This document shows positions 48,909 through 60,038 of a stretch of DNA of 64,000 nt, piece after piece. Location of the stretch: contig JBANDB010000010.1 of the NCBI GenBank assembly GCA_037576215.1, positions 2,790,001 to 2,854,000 on the forward strand, given 5' to 3'. Made by a program: the position numbers and the translations under genes. Position 1 is the first letter of the stretch. Each line of letters opens with the position of its first letter. Under the pieces are notes generated by a model. That model was not told the DNA's origin and did not search any database. It saw only the letters and a list, made by a program, of their open reading frames with translations. The DNA comes from Armillaria gallica. Its lineage: Eukaryota; Basidiomycota; Agaricomycetes; Agaricales; Physalacriaceae.

Positions 48909-51900
48909 GGTCTCCATCTACTCCTACCAGAGAGAATGATCATTTTGATTTTCCAGCTCCAGTTACACCAGAGCAGAATTGTCATGCAGAACGGGAGCAG
49001 GATCGTCTTCAGCGTCTTCAGATGACCTCCCCCTCTGACTGTTGTGGTTGATCACCACATCCAGGCCCTGATCCTAATATTGAACTTCCACACTTAAATA
49101 TTAATATACCGCCTGAGACACATATTTCATCTCAGTTAGATTGTCCACATGAACATCCCATGCCTGTAGTACCAACTCTTCCTGTTTTTCCTGCCAGAGG
49201 TAGACATCGTAGACAATTACGTGGTGGTGCTCCTGGAGGACAGTCATCTGTGTTTGATAGTACTTCTGTTCCACAGCTTCCTGTAGGTCCACAGGGCCAA
49301 GGACGTGGTGGTGGTTGAGGACATGGGCGAGGGAGAGCTATTGAAATCCATCCTGCACACACTGAGCCACCACAAAATATTGACCAAATAGCTCCTACTG
49401 AGCATCACCAGCAATCACCGTCACCTACAAGAGAGTCACCACCTCTACAGCCACCTTTACCTCTACCACATCAGCATCAACCACCACATGCTATTCCTGT
49501 ACAACTTCCTCTGGCAAGACATCCATATGCTGAGGTGTACTCTCAGAATAATATTGGGAGTAGAAAATGGATGTGTGAATGTTGTGGGACATTACATTGG
49601 CATGATGAGCGGATTAAAAATAAGTCAAAATCTACACCACATTTTGGGATGTGCTGTCTACAAGGGCAGGTCAAATTACCTCCTCTTCTTCCTGCTCCTG
49701 CCATTCTTCAAAATCTTCTTTGTGGCAACAATCCATTTTCAAAAGCCTTCTTACAAGATATCAGACAGTATAATGCAGCATTGGCATTTACATCCATGGC
49801 TGTAAAAGTTGATGAGGCAATTACCAATTCTTCAGGACCATACTGCTTTCGTGTATCTGGCGAGCTTCATCACCTGATGGGATCTCTGCTGCCTGAGGAA
49901 GGAGAGAAATTGTATTATGCACAGCTGTACATACATGATCCAGTGGACGCATTGCATATGCGTAATCGGTGCAATCCTAATTTAAATCCTGAAATCATGT
50001 CTCAATTACAGGATTTAATGCAGGATGTGAATCCATATGTTGATTTATATTGTCATGCATATCTCATTATGAAAGAAAAGCCTCATGAAGAGTATCCAAA
50101 TATTGAAGTACAATTGCATGTGGGGGATGGAACTGATGGGCGATGATATAATCTTCCAACAGTAAATGAGTTGGCTGCTATTATTCCTGGAGACGGATCT
50201 GAGCCTGTTAAGAATGATCAAGATATTGTTTTACGTATGCATGATGATTCTCTCAAACGCATTAGCCAACTTCATCCAAGTTATCAACCTCTTCATTATG
50301 TTCTCCTTTTTCCACATGGAGAATTGGGTTGGAATATACATATGCTCCTGGAAGAGACTGAAACAAGTGAACATAGAGAACATAAAAAGATTACTCAGCA
50401 TATGTATTATGCTTATTGCCTACAGGATCGTCCAATATTTGAACCAAATGCACCATTGTATAGAGGAGGACGGCTGTACCAACAATATATTGTGGATGCA
50501 TGGGCCTCAATTGAACAAAGTAATCTCAACTGGGTTCGACACAATCAGAAAACTATCTGTGCAGATCTGTATAAGGGAGTGGTGGATGCAGCTACTAATG
50601 CTGATGGATTGCAAGACTCTGGCCAGTGTATTGTCCTACCTTCATCACATACTGGCAGTCCCCGTGCAATGTATCAGCTGTATCAGGACTCTATGGCAAT
50701 TTGTAGAGCTTTGCAGAAACCAGATATCTTTCTTACAATGACAGCAAACCCACAGTGGCCAGAAATTGTTGAGGCTCTAAAGTGTACAGATGGACCAGAT
50801 CAGAAAGTGGAGGATCGACCAGATATTGTGGCCAGAGTCTTCCAGTTGAAGAAGGAGGCCTTACTGGAAGAAATCAAGAAGGGTGGAATATTTGGAAAAG
50901 TCAGGGCTATGGTGCATACTATTGAATTTCAGAAGCGTGGACTCCCTCATATGCATCTTCTGATTTTTCTGGATCCTGAAGACAAGATTCGCACACCTGC
51001 TGATGCTGATTCAGTCTCATGTGCTCAGATTCCTGATCCTGTTACCCAACCAATTCTTTATGAGATTGTCACCAGATGCATGGTCCATGGTCCATCTGAT
51101 CATTGCTGCAAGAAGCCCGATGGTCGCTGTTCAAAGAACTTTCCAAAAGACTTCAATGAGCATACTGAATTCACCACTGATGGATATCCCAATTTGGCAC
51201 GTCCTAACAATGGTCGTGAGTATGTTAAAATACATGGTGAAACCCGTACTGTCTATACCAACCATGATATTGTCCCATACAATCCTTATCTCAGTGCAAA
51301 ATATAACTGTCACATCAATGTGGAGGTTTGTGTTTCTGTCAAGGCCATCAAATATATCCATAAATACATCTACAAGGGCCATGACAGGACTACATTAGAG
51401 GTTCAGGATCATGATGAGATTAAGGAGTTTCTGGATGCACGCTACATCTCTGCTATTGAATCATGCTGGAGAATCTTTTCATTTCGGCTACATCAGGAGG
51501 AGCCAAATGTTGTCTGTCTTCAGGTCCATCTCCCTGATGAACAGCTTATTACATATGATGAGAATGACAGTCCAGAAGAGGTGTTAGCAGCTGCAGAGGC
51601 AAAGACAACTACTCTGTTACAATGGTTTGATCTCAACAAAAGAGATTCCAGTGCACATCAGTATCTGTATCAAGACATTCCTGCCCACTATACCTGGAAC
51701 AGCAGCAAGAAACACTGGAATCCACGCCAAAGATACACAACTATTGTTGTTACCATTGGCCGAATGTATCAAGCTGCCCCCTCATCTGGCAAGCAGTTCT
51801 ATCTGCGGCTTCTTTTGACTGCTGTTACCGGTGCTCAATCCTTCCAACACTTATGCACTGTCAACAATGTGGAGTGTGCTACTTTCAAGGAGGCATGCAT

Positions 51901-53751
51901 TGCTATGGGATTGCTGGAAAATGATAATGAATGGAGACAATGCTTACAGGAGGCAGCTATTATGCAGTCAGGAGCACAGTTACGATCACTATTTGTGACC
52001 CTTCTTCTCTTCTGCCAGCCAGCAAAGCCAGATGAGCTGTGGGAGGAGTTCAAGGAGAACATTTGTGATGATCTGGCACACAAGCTCCGCCAACATGATG
52101 TTCCAAACCCAACAGATGCTCAGCTCTATGATTTTGGTCTCCATCTTATTAATAAGCTTCTTCAATCTCATGGTCGTCGTCTCTCTGAGTGGACAGAGAT
52201 GCCAGCCTCTATCATGGACTGGGCTGCTTATGAGGATAATCCTCTTCTGGCTGCACAGCTGGCCTATGATATCCCATCTCTGCAGCAATTAGTTGCTAAC
52301 AATCTTCAAACATTTAATGAAGAGCAAAAGACTGCTTATAATATTGTGTTTGACTCTGCTATGAATGAACGAGGGAAATTGGTATTTCTGCATAGTGCTG
52401 GAGGTGGTGGAAAGACTTTTGTGTGCAATACTATTGCTGCTGCTGTTCGTGCTGAAGGAAAGATTGCATTGACCTGTGCCTCCTCCGGTATATCAGCAAT
52501 TCTCTTAGTTGGAGGGCGTACCAGCCATAGCACCTTCAAAATTCCAATTCCCTCATGTGATGATACAACATGCAGCATTCGTAGAGGGACTCACTTAGCT
52601 GAACTTCTTTGTAGAACTTCTCTCATCATTTGGGATGAGGTTCCTATGCAGAACCGACATGATATTGAGACTGTTGATCATACTCTTCGTGATGTCTGCA
52701 ATAAGGATGTTCCTTTTGGTGGAAAAACTGTACTTTTTGGTGGTATGTGTCCTTATTTTGAGTCACTATAGATTATCATTTCTGATTATTTATTTTAGGA
52801 GACTTTCGTCAGACATTGCCAGTTGTTTCACGAGGATCACGGGAGCAGATTGTTGCAGCTTCATTTCGCCGTTCACCTTTATGGCCTCACATTGAAGTCA
52901 TTCATTTGAAGAAAAACATGCGCCTGGATCAGACTCCTGAAAATGTAGAATTTGCACGTTGGCTACTTACTGTTGGTGCAGGTGAAGGACTTACTGATGA
53001 TCATACTATCACTCTTCCTGCTTCTATGCATCTGGCCAACAATTCACTTTCTGAACTCATTAAATATATCTATCCAAACATTCAAGCTGGCCACTTCCAA
53101 GACCGTTTCTTTTTAGAACGAACAATTCTCTCTGGACGCAATGATGATGTTGATGAAATTAATCAACAGGTTCTGGATATGTTTCCAGGACAAGAGACAG
53201 TTTATTGGAGTACAGACAAGACAATAGAGGAAGAGTTGGATGATGCTGCTACTCTTTATCCAGTGGAGTTTCTTCAAAATTTCAATGCCTCTGGATTGCC
53301 ATGTGCAAAGCTGGCTCTCAAAGTTGGATATCCTCTTATGCTTCTCCGCAATCTGGATCCAGCAAATGGCCTATGCAATGGGACACGGATGATTCTCACA
53401 TGTTTCCGTCCACATGTATTAGAATGTCGTCTTCTCAGTGGTAACAATGCAAGCAAGGCTGTTTTCATCCCACGCATCACAATCAATGCAGATACAGCTG
53501 AACTTCCTATTGCATTTTCACATCGCCAATTTCCAGTCAGGTTGGCTTTTGCAATGACAATCAACAAGTCTCAAGGACAGTCAGTTACTTACATTGGATT
53601 AGATTTACGTACTCCTGTTTTTTCTCATGGACAACTGTATGTAGCACTTAGCCGTTGCACTTCTGGACAACGGATTCGAGTTCTCTTTCCAGATACAGAA
53701 AAAGGTACAAATACTTTGAATATTGTATACCCTGAGGCTCTATTACATTGA
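48909..53751 (+). pseudogene. Helitron Rep-Pif1 helicase (H1), three TGA codons from intact
   Basis: The exon opens after a splice acceptor (TTTTAATAG at 48900-48908). Order: Pro/Gly/His-rich N-terminus; zinc-binding-like CECCGTLHW near 49577 and CC near 49655; HUH Rep nuclease (RGLPHMHLLIFL near 50937; paired catalytic tyrosines YIHKYIYKG near 51355); Pif1 helicase with Walker A SAGGGGKT near 52394, Walker B IIWDEVPMQ near 52628, GGDFRQTLPV across the intron, and INKSQGQS near 53563. Intron 52743-52798 (56 bp, GTATGT...TTTTAG). In-frame TGA at 49049-49051, 49316-49318 and 50144-50146; the second is CGA in H_A. The 866-codon frame 50171-52771 plus 311 codons from 52816 are otherwise open, so Rep and helicase domains are undamaged. 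An internal start at 50171 would miss only the N-terminal region. Confidence 0.93.
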
Positions 53752-53833
53752 TAATAGATATTTGTTTCTGAACTAATAACTGACACTCCCAAGTAATAAG
53801 CCGGGTTTGGGGCGGGCCCCAACAAGCCAAAGT

Positions 53834-53900
53834 CCCGTGTCGTAGTCAGGTTGCTGGGACCCGAGGTACGAGGGTCTGGCAATCGTGACGAAGACACGGG
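53834..53900 (+). other. 3'-terminal hairpin of H1
   Basis: CCCGTGTC pairs with GACACGGG, with an inner stem GGACCC-type against GGGTCT. The sequence GCATAGG then separates it from the CTTG end. About 110 bp around it are strongly conserved in all five Helitrons. Confidence 0.85.
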
Positions 53901-53913
53901 GCATAGGCTTGTA

Positions 53914-55634
53914 TCATTATATGAAGAGAGGTGGATGATGATATAATAAGCTGACTTTGAATTTTCCGGCCATTGCCAGACCACAGCTTATTCTGGCTGA
54001 GTTTCAATTTCATTGCACTGCCGTCTCTTTACAGCAATGAGCTTCAATTTCACCGTGGTGCTGCCTCTGCAATCCCCTGATGGCACATCATTGGCATGGC
54101 TGGCACCCAGTACTCACTGAACATAGGAAATTTACAAATTATGCATGCTGTAGGCTGCAAAGTGAGTATTGAGCAAATTTAACAATTATTGTGCAACATT
54201 GAATGAGTCAACAAGCACCAGATGTGAAGTTTGCATGTAGAATTAGGGGCCCTGAGATCATTCAAATATAGGTAATACAGATATTATGCTCATTGGTTAC
54301 TAATTTATACAAGGCATTTGCAAGCCTTCCCCAGCAGTAGTGATGTCCACCATACCCATGGATATGGTGGATACAGGTACTGATATATGGGCCCATACCC
54401 ATACCATCAGCACTTTGGAATTTAATTTTTATGGCCCTATTAGAATGGGTATTGCATGGGTAGGACCTATTAGAGGGAGTTAAAATCAGGATTATGAGAG
54501 CAATTATGAAGACAGTTATACACCAATTATAAGTTTGTAATTGTGTGAGAATAATCCACCATCCACTGGAATCATAGAACCTTCTCCAGAGAAGGTTATC
54601 TGATTATGAGTGATTTTGAGAATGATTATGACTTCAATGATTATGCCTCCTGCTTTATTTGAGGAAGCAATATCATCATAGGCTTTAAAAAAGCATTTCA
54701 ATGGCATCTCCAGCTCAAATAGCAGACCCAGAATTCCTACCCAGTAGGTAGAATCAACAAGGAGGAGGAAATTGTATTCTGATCACTGTCTCTAAGAAGA
54801 AGAGTCTATACTATACATGCATTACCTACCACTATGCAGCTATGCTACAGTCACATCTCTGCAAGGTGTGGCTTCTCAGCATACCAGTGTCAATGCTATG
54901 AGGTTTACTATAGATATATACTACAGTTATGCTGTAATACCTGGATGCATATACAAAGAGACCATTTAGAACTTAGTTGATATTGCACACTAATTTATTT
55001 CCTAACATGAGCCTTACCCTGTAACATGACCACTTTAATGTGGGACTTAGCAGTGTTTAAACTCCAAATTTCACACCATCATTCATACAGCAGCATTATT
55101 ACAACTGTAGACCTGTCATCATATATTATGATATGAAGGCATTGAAGCCCTACTTTGAATCTAAAATATATAGAGATAGAGGCATATTTAAAGAACACTC
55201 TGAGCTCTGAGTCTGATGCAGATGTAGGAGCAAAGAGATGTAATTCAAGAGCAATAGTATAGCATCTACTGTTCAATTTCAACTGTTAATTCATGTAACA
55301 TGTAATAGGACTCTGTGAAGTGAATCTCCCAGTAATTCATAACATGTAACAAGCTCTTTTGAGAGGTAGTATCAGCCTAATCTGGGAATTATCGGCAGCC
55401 AGCTGGCACTGGAGACACTATATATGGTAATTTTTTATTATATTTTGGTGAATGAAGCTATGGTTAAAATCAAACAGTATCTGGCATCTATAAGACTAAT
55501 AACTGACACTCCCAAGTAATAAGCTGGGTTTGGGGTGGGCCCTAACAAGCCAAAGTCCCGTGTCGTAGTCAGGTTGCCAAGACCTGAGGTATGAGGGTCT
55601 GGCAATCGTGACGAAGACACAGGGCATAGGCTTG
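53914..55634 (+). mobile_element. Helitron H2, non-autonomous
   Basis: 1721 bp. 5' end TCATTATATGAAGAG, 3' end CATAGGCTTG at 55634. It shares about 200 bp of 5' sequence with H3 and H_B (ATAATAAGCTGACTTTGAAT; GAGCTTCAATTTCACCG) and the 3' hairpin with all copies. The interior has no coding capacity. Confidence 0.88.
55557..55624 (+). other. 3'-terminal hairpin of H2
   Basis: CCCGTGTC against GACACAGG, with the inner AGACCT/AGGGTCT stem, 7 nt before the CTTG end. Confidence 0.8.
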
Positions 55635-56179
55635 TCATTATATGAATACAGGTCGATGATGACATAATAAGGTGGACTTTGAATTTCCAGCCATTGCCAT
55701 ACCCCGGCCCATTCCGGCTGAGTTTCAATTTCGTTGCACTGCCATTACTGCCACCTCTCTACAGCAATGAGCTTCAATTTCACTGTCTGCAATCCCTCCA
55801 TGGCACATCATTGGCATGGATGGCACCCAGTATTTGCTGAACTAAGACTATCTGCTAACTATATATGCTGACAGGATGCTGTAAGCTCCAAAGCAAGTAT
55901 CAAACAATGAGCATTGAGCAATGAGTGAACAACAAACATCAAATGAAAAATTAGCAGGTAGGATCAGGAGCCAGGAGACCATCCAAGGACAGGTAACACA
56001 TATATATGTACTGACTATGCCATAATTTACTTATTATGAGGCTTTGGCAAGCCTTCCCCCAGCAGGTAGAAATGGAAAGGAGACCATTCATGTAAGAATA
56101 CATGCCACACTCAGTCTTTCTCTGTCAATGTAGAGCAACAAGCTGAGGTGACAAGTACAAAATATGAGGTATACATACT

Positions 56180-56510
56180 ACTGTACTATTTCACCCATAA
56201 GTTCAGCCACTGTTAGGCATTAGGACAGTAGTTCATTGGATTGTCAGTTCAGACACTGATGTTAGGCATTAGGACTTATCAGTTCAGTTCAGCCAAGTTC
56301 AGCCAGCATGGCCCAAGCTTTGGTGTAAAATCATAGTATATGTAGTACTACAGGAAGATGAGCAGGAAGTCAGAATCACATAGATTATTGTAGTTATGCA
56401 TGAAAAATGACATTCAAGAGGCAAATTTTAGTGCTATTTTGGGTTGCATGGATGTCAGTTCAGACCCCTCTGTTGGGCATTAGGTGAACTTACAGTTGAA
56501 ATAGTACAGT
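56180..56510. mobile_element. MITE inside H3 with ACTGTACTATTTCA ends
   Basis: 331 bp with perfect 14-bp inverted ends ACTGTACTATTTCA and TGAAATAGTACAGT. H_B preserves the empty site (CATACTACTTTAAAG on its minus strand, near 17319-17333). The duplication is at most 3-4 bp (ACT or TACT); the boundary is ambiguous. The interior has repeated GTTCAG and TTAGGCATTAGG motifs. Superfamily not assigned. Confidence 0.75.
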
Positions 56511-56868
56511 ACTTTAAAGTCTGAGGATGCAAGAGAACATAAGTATCATTAAGTAATGACTAAAACACAGAAATGAACTAATAATCATAATGTCCAAGAA
56601 CAGGGTTGTTGCAATGACAAGCAAGAAGATGGGATGTCAGCATGTGAGGTGCTCCAGAGGGCTTTGGCTTCAACAATTCAGCTATGACAAGCTTACCCAG
56701 TTACCATGTCATAAATGGCCATTGCCATACCACAGTGCAGGCCAGGTGAGTTTCAATTTTGCTGCCTCTACCAAGCCTCTATTCTCCCTATAGCACATCA
56801 TTGGTGTGACTGGCTCCTAACTGAGCTTCAACTGAGACCACTTATTCATGCTATAGCAACAAAGTGAG

Positions 56869-57212
56869 TAGGGATCTGCACTATATCCATATATGGATAC
56901 AACCATCAAATATATGAGTCAATCCGTACTGTCACCATATGGGCTGAAACCGTCAATGGTATGGGTTGTAACCATACCTATCAACCATATCTATGGTAAT
57001 GCTGAGTGACTCCAAGATTTTTTTGGATCAAATTTGTTTTAGATACACAAATAAGGTTAGTATCTATCAGATCACAGTAAATTATAGACAAAATTATTTA
57101 TATTGAGTGAACCTGTACAAGACCTGTATTTTTTCTGGATCCCAAAATTGCATACAGTACCTGTATCAACTGTCCCATAATTCCATAAATATGGGTACAG
57201 TGCAGATCCCTC
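56869..57212 (+). mobile_element. hAT-type MITE inside H3
   Basis: 344 bp with inverted ends TAGGGATCTGCAC and GTGCAGATCCCTC. Perfect 8-bp duplications AAAGTGAG at 56861-56868 and 57213-57220. Non-coding. Same family as 16956-17289. Confidence 0.85.
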
Positions 57213-57602
57213 AAAGTGAGTATCAAGCAATGAGCAATGATTGAGCAACAAGTTGACAATAAGCAATGAATGTCAATAGATGTAAGTCTTATAGAAATTA
57301 TCAGAGTTCAAATAATGGCCATGGCAGCCCACCATGTCAGATATCCAAGCCAGGGACATAAGAACCAGAATATATAGCTCTCCCTCTCTCCTGCCAGTAG
57401 TGACAGCTATTAACAATGATCAACCAAATCATGGGATTTCCTACCCATCCATTACATAGCTTATAGAAGTAACAGAACAAAGCTTTATGGCACTTATAAA
57501 AACCATTTTGCTCTGTTGCAGTGGCTCCAAAGAAATAACAGAGATTCAACAAGATATCATAGTAATAAGCCGGGTTTGGGGTGGGCCCCAACAAGCTGAA
57601 GT

Positions 57603-57669
57603 CCCGTGTCGTAGTCAGGTTGCCAAGACCCGAGGTACGAGGGTCTGGCAATCGTGATGAAGACACGGG
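57603..57669 (+). other. 3'-terminal hairpin of H3
   Basis: CCCGTGTC against GACACGGG, with the inner AGACCC/GGGTCT stem, followed by GCATAGG and the CTTG end. Confidence 0.85.
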
Positions 57670-60038
57670 GCATAGGCTTGTAAAGCAGAACACAGAAGGA
57701 CTAGATTATTCATCATCTCGACGACTTGAATAAACCTAGAAAAGGATTGCTAAGTCCACAACAATACACACAGTAAAATGAACTTAGTCTAGAACATGAC
57801 TAAACCTAGAAATAACTGAATAATCGACGCTTGGCACTGAGATAGCTAATTAAGATCGCATACTGATCAAAGCAATACAATCTCAGTCCGACGATCGATC
57901 ACGATCAGTGGTTACACCCTCAAAATACTGCGCAAGCTGTAGTATTGAATAGGAATCCACATGACAAGGCATAAAGGAGAAGCGAGGGGTTCCTACAGAC
58001 CAGTAGGGCACTCCTTGGCAATAGAATAACTACTAGTCATTCCACACAACTGAATAGAAACCTCAGAATGGCACAATACTTGTAAATTAATTACTCATCA
58101 TTTGTATTGATACCCAAAGCTCATACCATAATTACTTTTAGATACAAGCTCCTATACCTAGGCTAGAAATTGTATAAATTAGCAGTGACTAGATGCATAA
58201 CAGCAGGAAAGCATTCCCCTGTGTTTGTGCTAGTAGCCTTATAGCTACCTAATCAATCACTGGTTTTAAATTGCATATCCTCAACTGAAGTGAATTAAGT
58301 TTACCAAGTCAACCCCAAAAGGGCAGCTATAAGTAATCTAGAGGAACCAAGTAGGAAGAAGAGTCATCCCCATGTTTGCACCTTGCTAGTTAATTGAACT
58401 GCTCCGCATACAAAGGCCTCGTGCTCCCTCACTGACTAAAGTGATCTAGATGTGCTAAGTCAACCACAGACCGAAGACATTGCCTAGTTGAAGTGAAATA
58501 AGCCCTAGAACGCTTTAAGTTCAAACAGTTAACAAGTCAGTGTACTCTAGAGTCTGTGTACTCTTTGTAGAACTTCAGTTCTTTGTTGCAAGTGTGTGTG
58601 CTTGTGTTGTAATCAAGTCCATGTACTCCAGAGCAATTATGCTCTTTGTAGACCTCTAGGTTTTTGATTGTTCAATTGTTAAAGCTTGCCTAGTTAAAGC
58701 CTTCCCAGCTCTTCTAGACAAAGTTGTTGCGAGTCTAAGCCACTCAAATTATACCTTACAAAACCCCCATGTTCATATACCTTGCTATTGCGATTAGTGT
58801 ATCTTATGTAAACACTTCTAGACTTGAATCGAAGTTGTTTTAAAGCAAAACCCAATTGATTATCGAAATCTATGTACACCACAAGTGCTTCTATCATACT
58901 CACCCTCGAATTTAATATTGGTGATTGTGTGTGTGTGTGTGTGTGTGATAGTTAGTATCTAGATTGACGATCTAGACACTAGTTTCATTTGCATGCTGCC
59001 CATTACCGACCACATCAATGTGTCTATCCAGCTTTTCTAATGAATAAGGTATGTAGATATGAATAAACTGACATGATTATTGATTAAGATGTGTTCTCTT
59101 TGCCACATCTCCATCCATGGCATGCTCACTTTTTCTAGGAGAGTTTCCAGGGGGTGCAGGCTGCTTCTCAATAGGGCACTCCTCAGTAATGTCCTGGCTC
59201 TATTTGATGTTTACTGACACTGGGCACAAAACAAAATTGATGTGGTCTGAGAGTGCTGTGATTATAGGGTCATTGGGGGTGGTGGCTGGCTCTGTGTCCT
59301 TGGTGATAGTTGGAGATCCTGCATTTACTGCAGTTTTCGGTGCTGAATCCTCCCAAAATGTCTGCTGGTATTCCTTCATCACTGAAAGCAGATAATCAAA
59401 TAAATCTTTGGCATATGCAGCCACATGTTCCCATCCTTTTGCTATTGCTTGGAGATGTTTGACAGATGTGCATACATGTGCATGGTCGACAATATGTTGC
59501 AGGACAAACGGTGGGAACAGAAAGGCCCCTGTGAGTCCCAAACTCTCATTGGCATTCCAATTCATGCTCGCCAATGCTGTCTGTGACCACCATACAATCA
59601 ATAGGCATGTGAGTGACTCTTTCATGGTGGGTGACAGTACTGGAAAAGAATCCTTATTGGCATGGACTGTTTCTGCTCATGAGCATACCTCTAAGGATTT
59701 GAAATATGTCTTCCACTGTTCGACCTCATTAAGATCAGGATCTGGACCTTCCAATGGCTCATGGTGCGGACAGTGACAGCTTTCTGGAGAGGGAATGGCT
59801 GATCCAAAATGGTCAAGGTCAGCAAATCAAGGACAGCATTGTTTGGCATGATTGTACCATCCCTTCTTTACCAGTGATAGCTGTTCACATCATTTAGCAT
59901 CTTTTTTAGCCTGTGCACCTGAATATCATGTTACAGGAATATCCTGGACCCAAGATGGAGCATATGTGATTGCTGTAGCCGGTTGTCTGCACCTTCCTGG
60001 GCAGCCAATCTGCTATCGCAACACTTCATGAGGCTCAG

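Larger units (their letters stand above)
48498..53911 (+). mobile_element. Helitron H1, autonomous type
   Basis: 5414 bp. 5' end TCTATATATTAAGAG after host AACAA; 3' end ATAGGCTTG at 53911 after a strong hairpin. R1 supplies the empty site. It encodes an almost complete Rep-Pif1 helicase. Followed by a 2-bp TA and then H2. Confidence 0.95.
55635..57680 (+). mobile_element. Helitron H3, non-autonomous
   Basis: 2046 bp. It starts TCATTATATGAATACAGG with no base between it and H2 and ends CATAGGCTTG at 57680, where R2 resumes with TAAAGCAG. It has two nested MITEs (56180-56510, 56869-57212), which account for most of its extra length over H2. Confidence 0.88.
48227..59017 (+). repeat. R2: LTR-like repeat, split by the H1-H2-H3 Helitron array
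   Basis: R2 proper is 48227-48497 plus 57681-59017 (1608 bp): TGATACGCTTGGTATCAGG to GACCACATCA. It is R1 in the opposite orientation. The left flank ATGC (48223-48226) is the complement of the GCAT beside R1, marking the Gypsy-1 insertion site. The right flank is the region behind the RecQ-like gene. No duplication is seen between its DUF6589 flank and its RecQ flank. (GT)n lies at 58921-58948. Confidence 0.85.

Noticed and set aside
54337..54430. Possible third TAGGGAT-type MITE in H2
   Set aside because: Only one end (AGTGATGTCCACCATACC) is visible; no matching end or 8-bp duplication was found.
42577..59022. Target duplication of R2 between the DUF6589 flank (GACAC) and the RecQ flank (ATGTG)
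   Set aside because: The bases do not match; CACATCAATGTG is merely palindromic. R2's own insertion site remains unproven.
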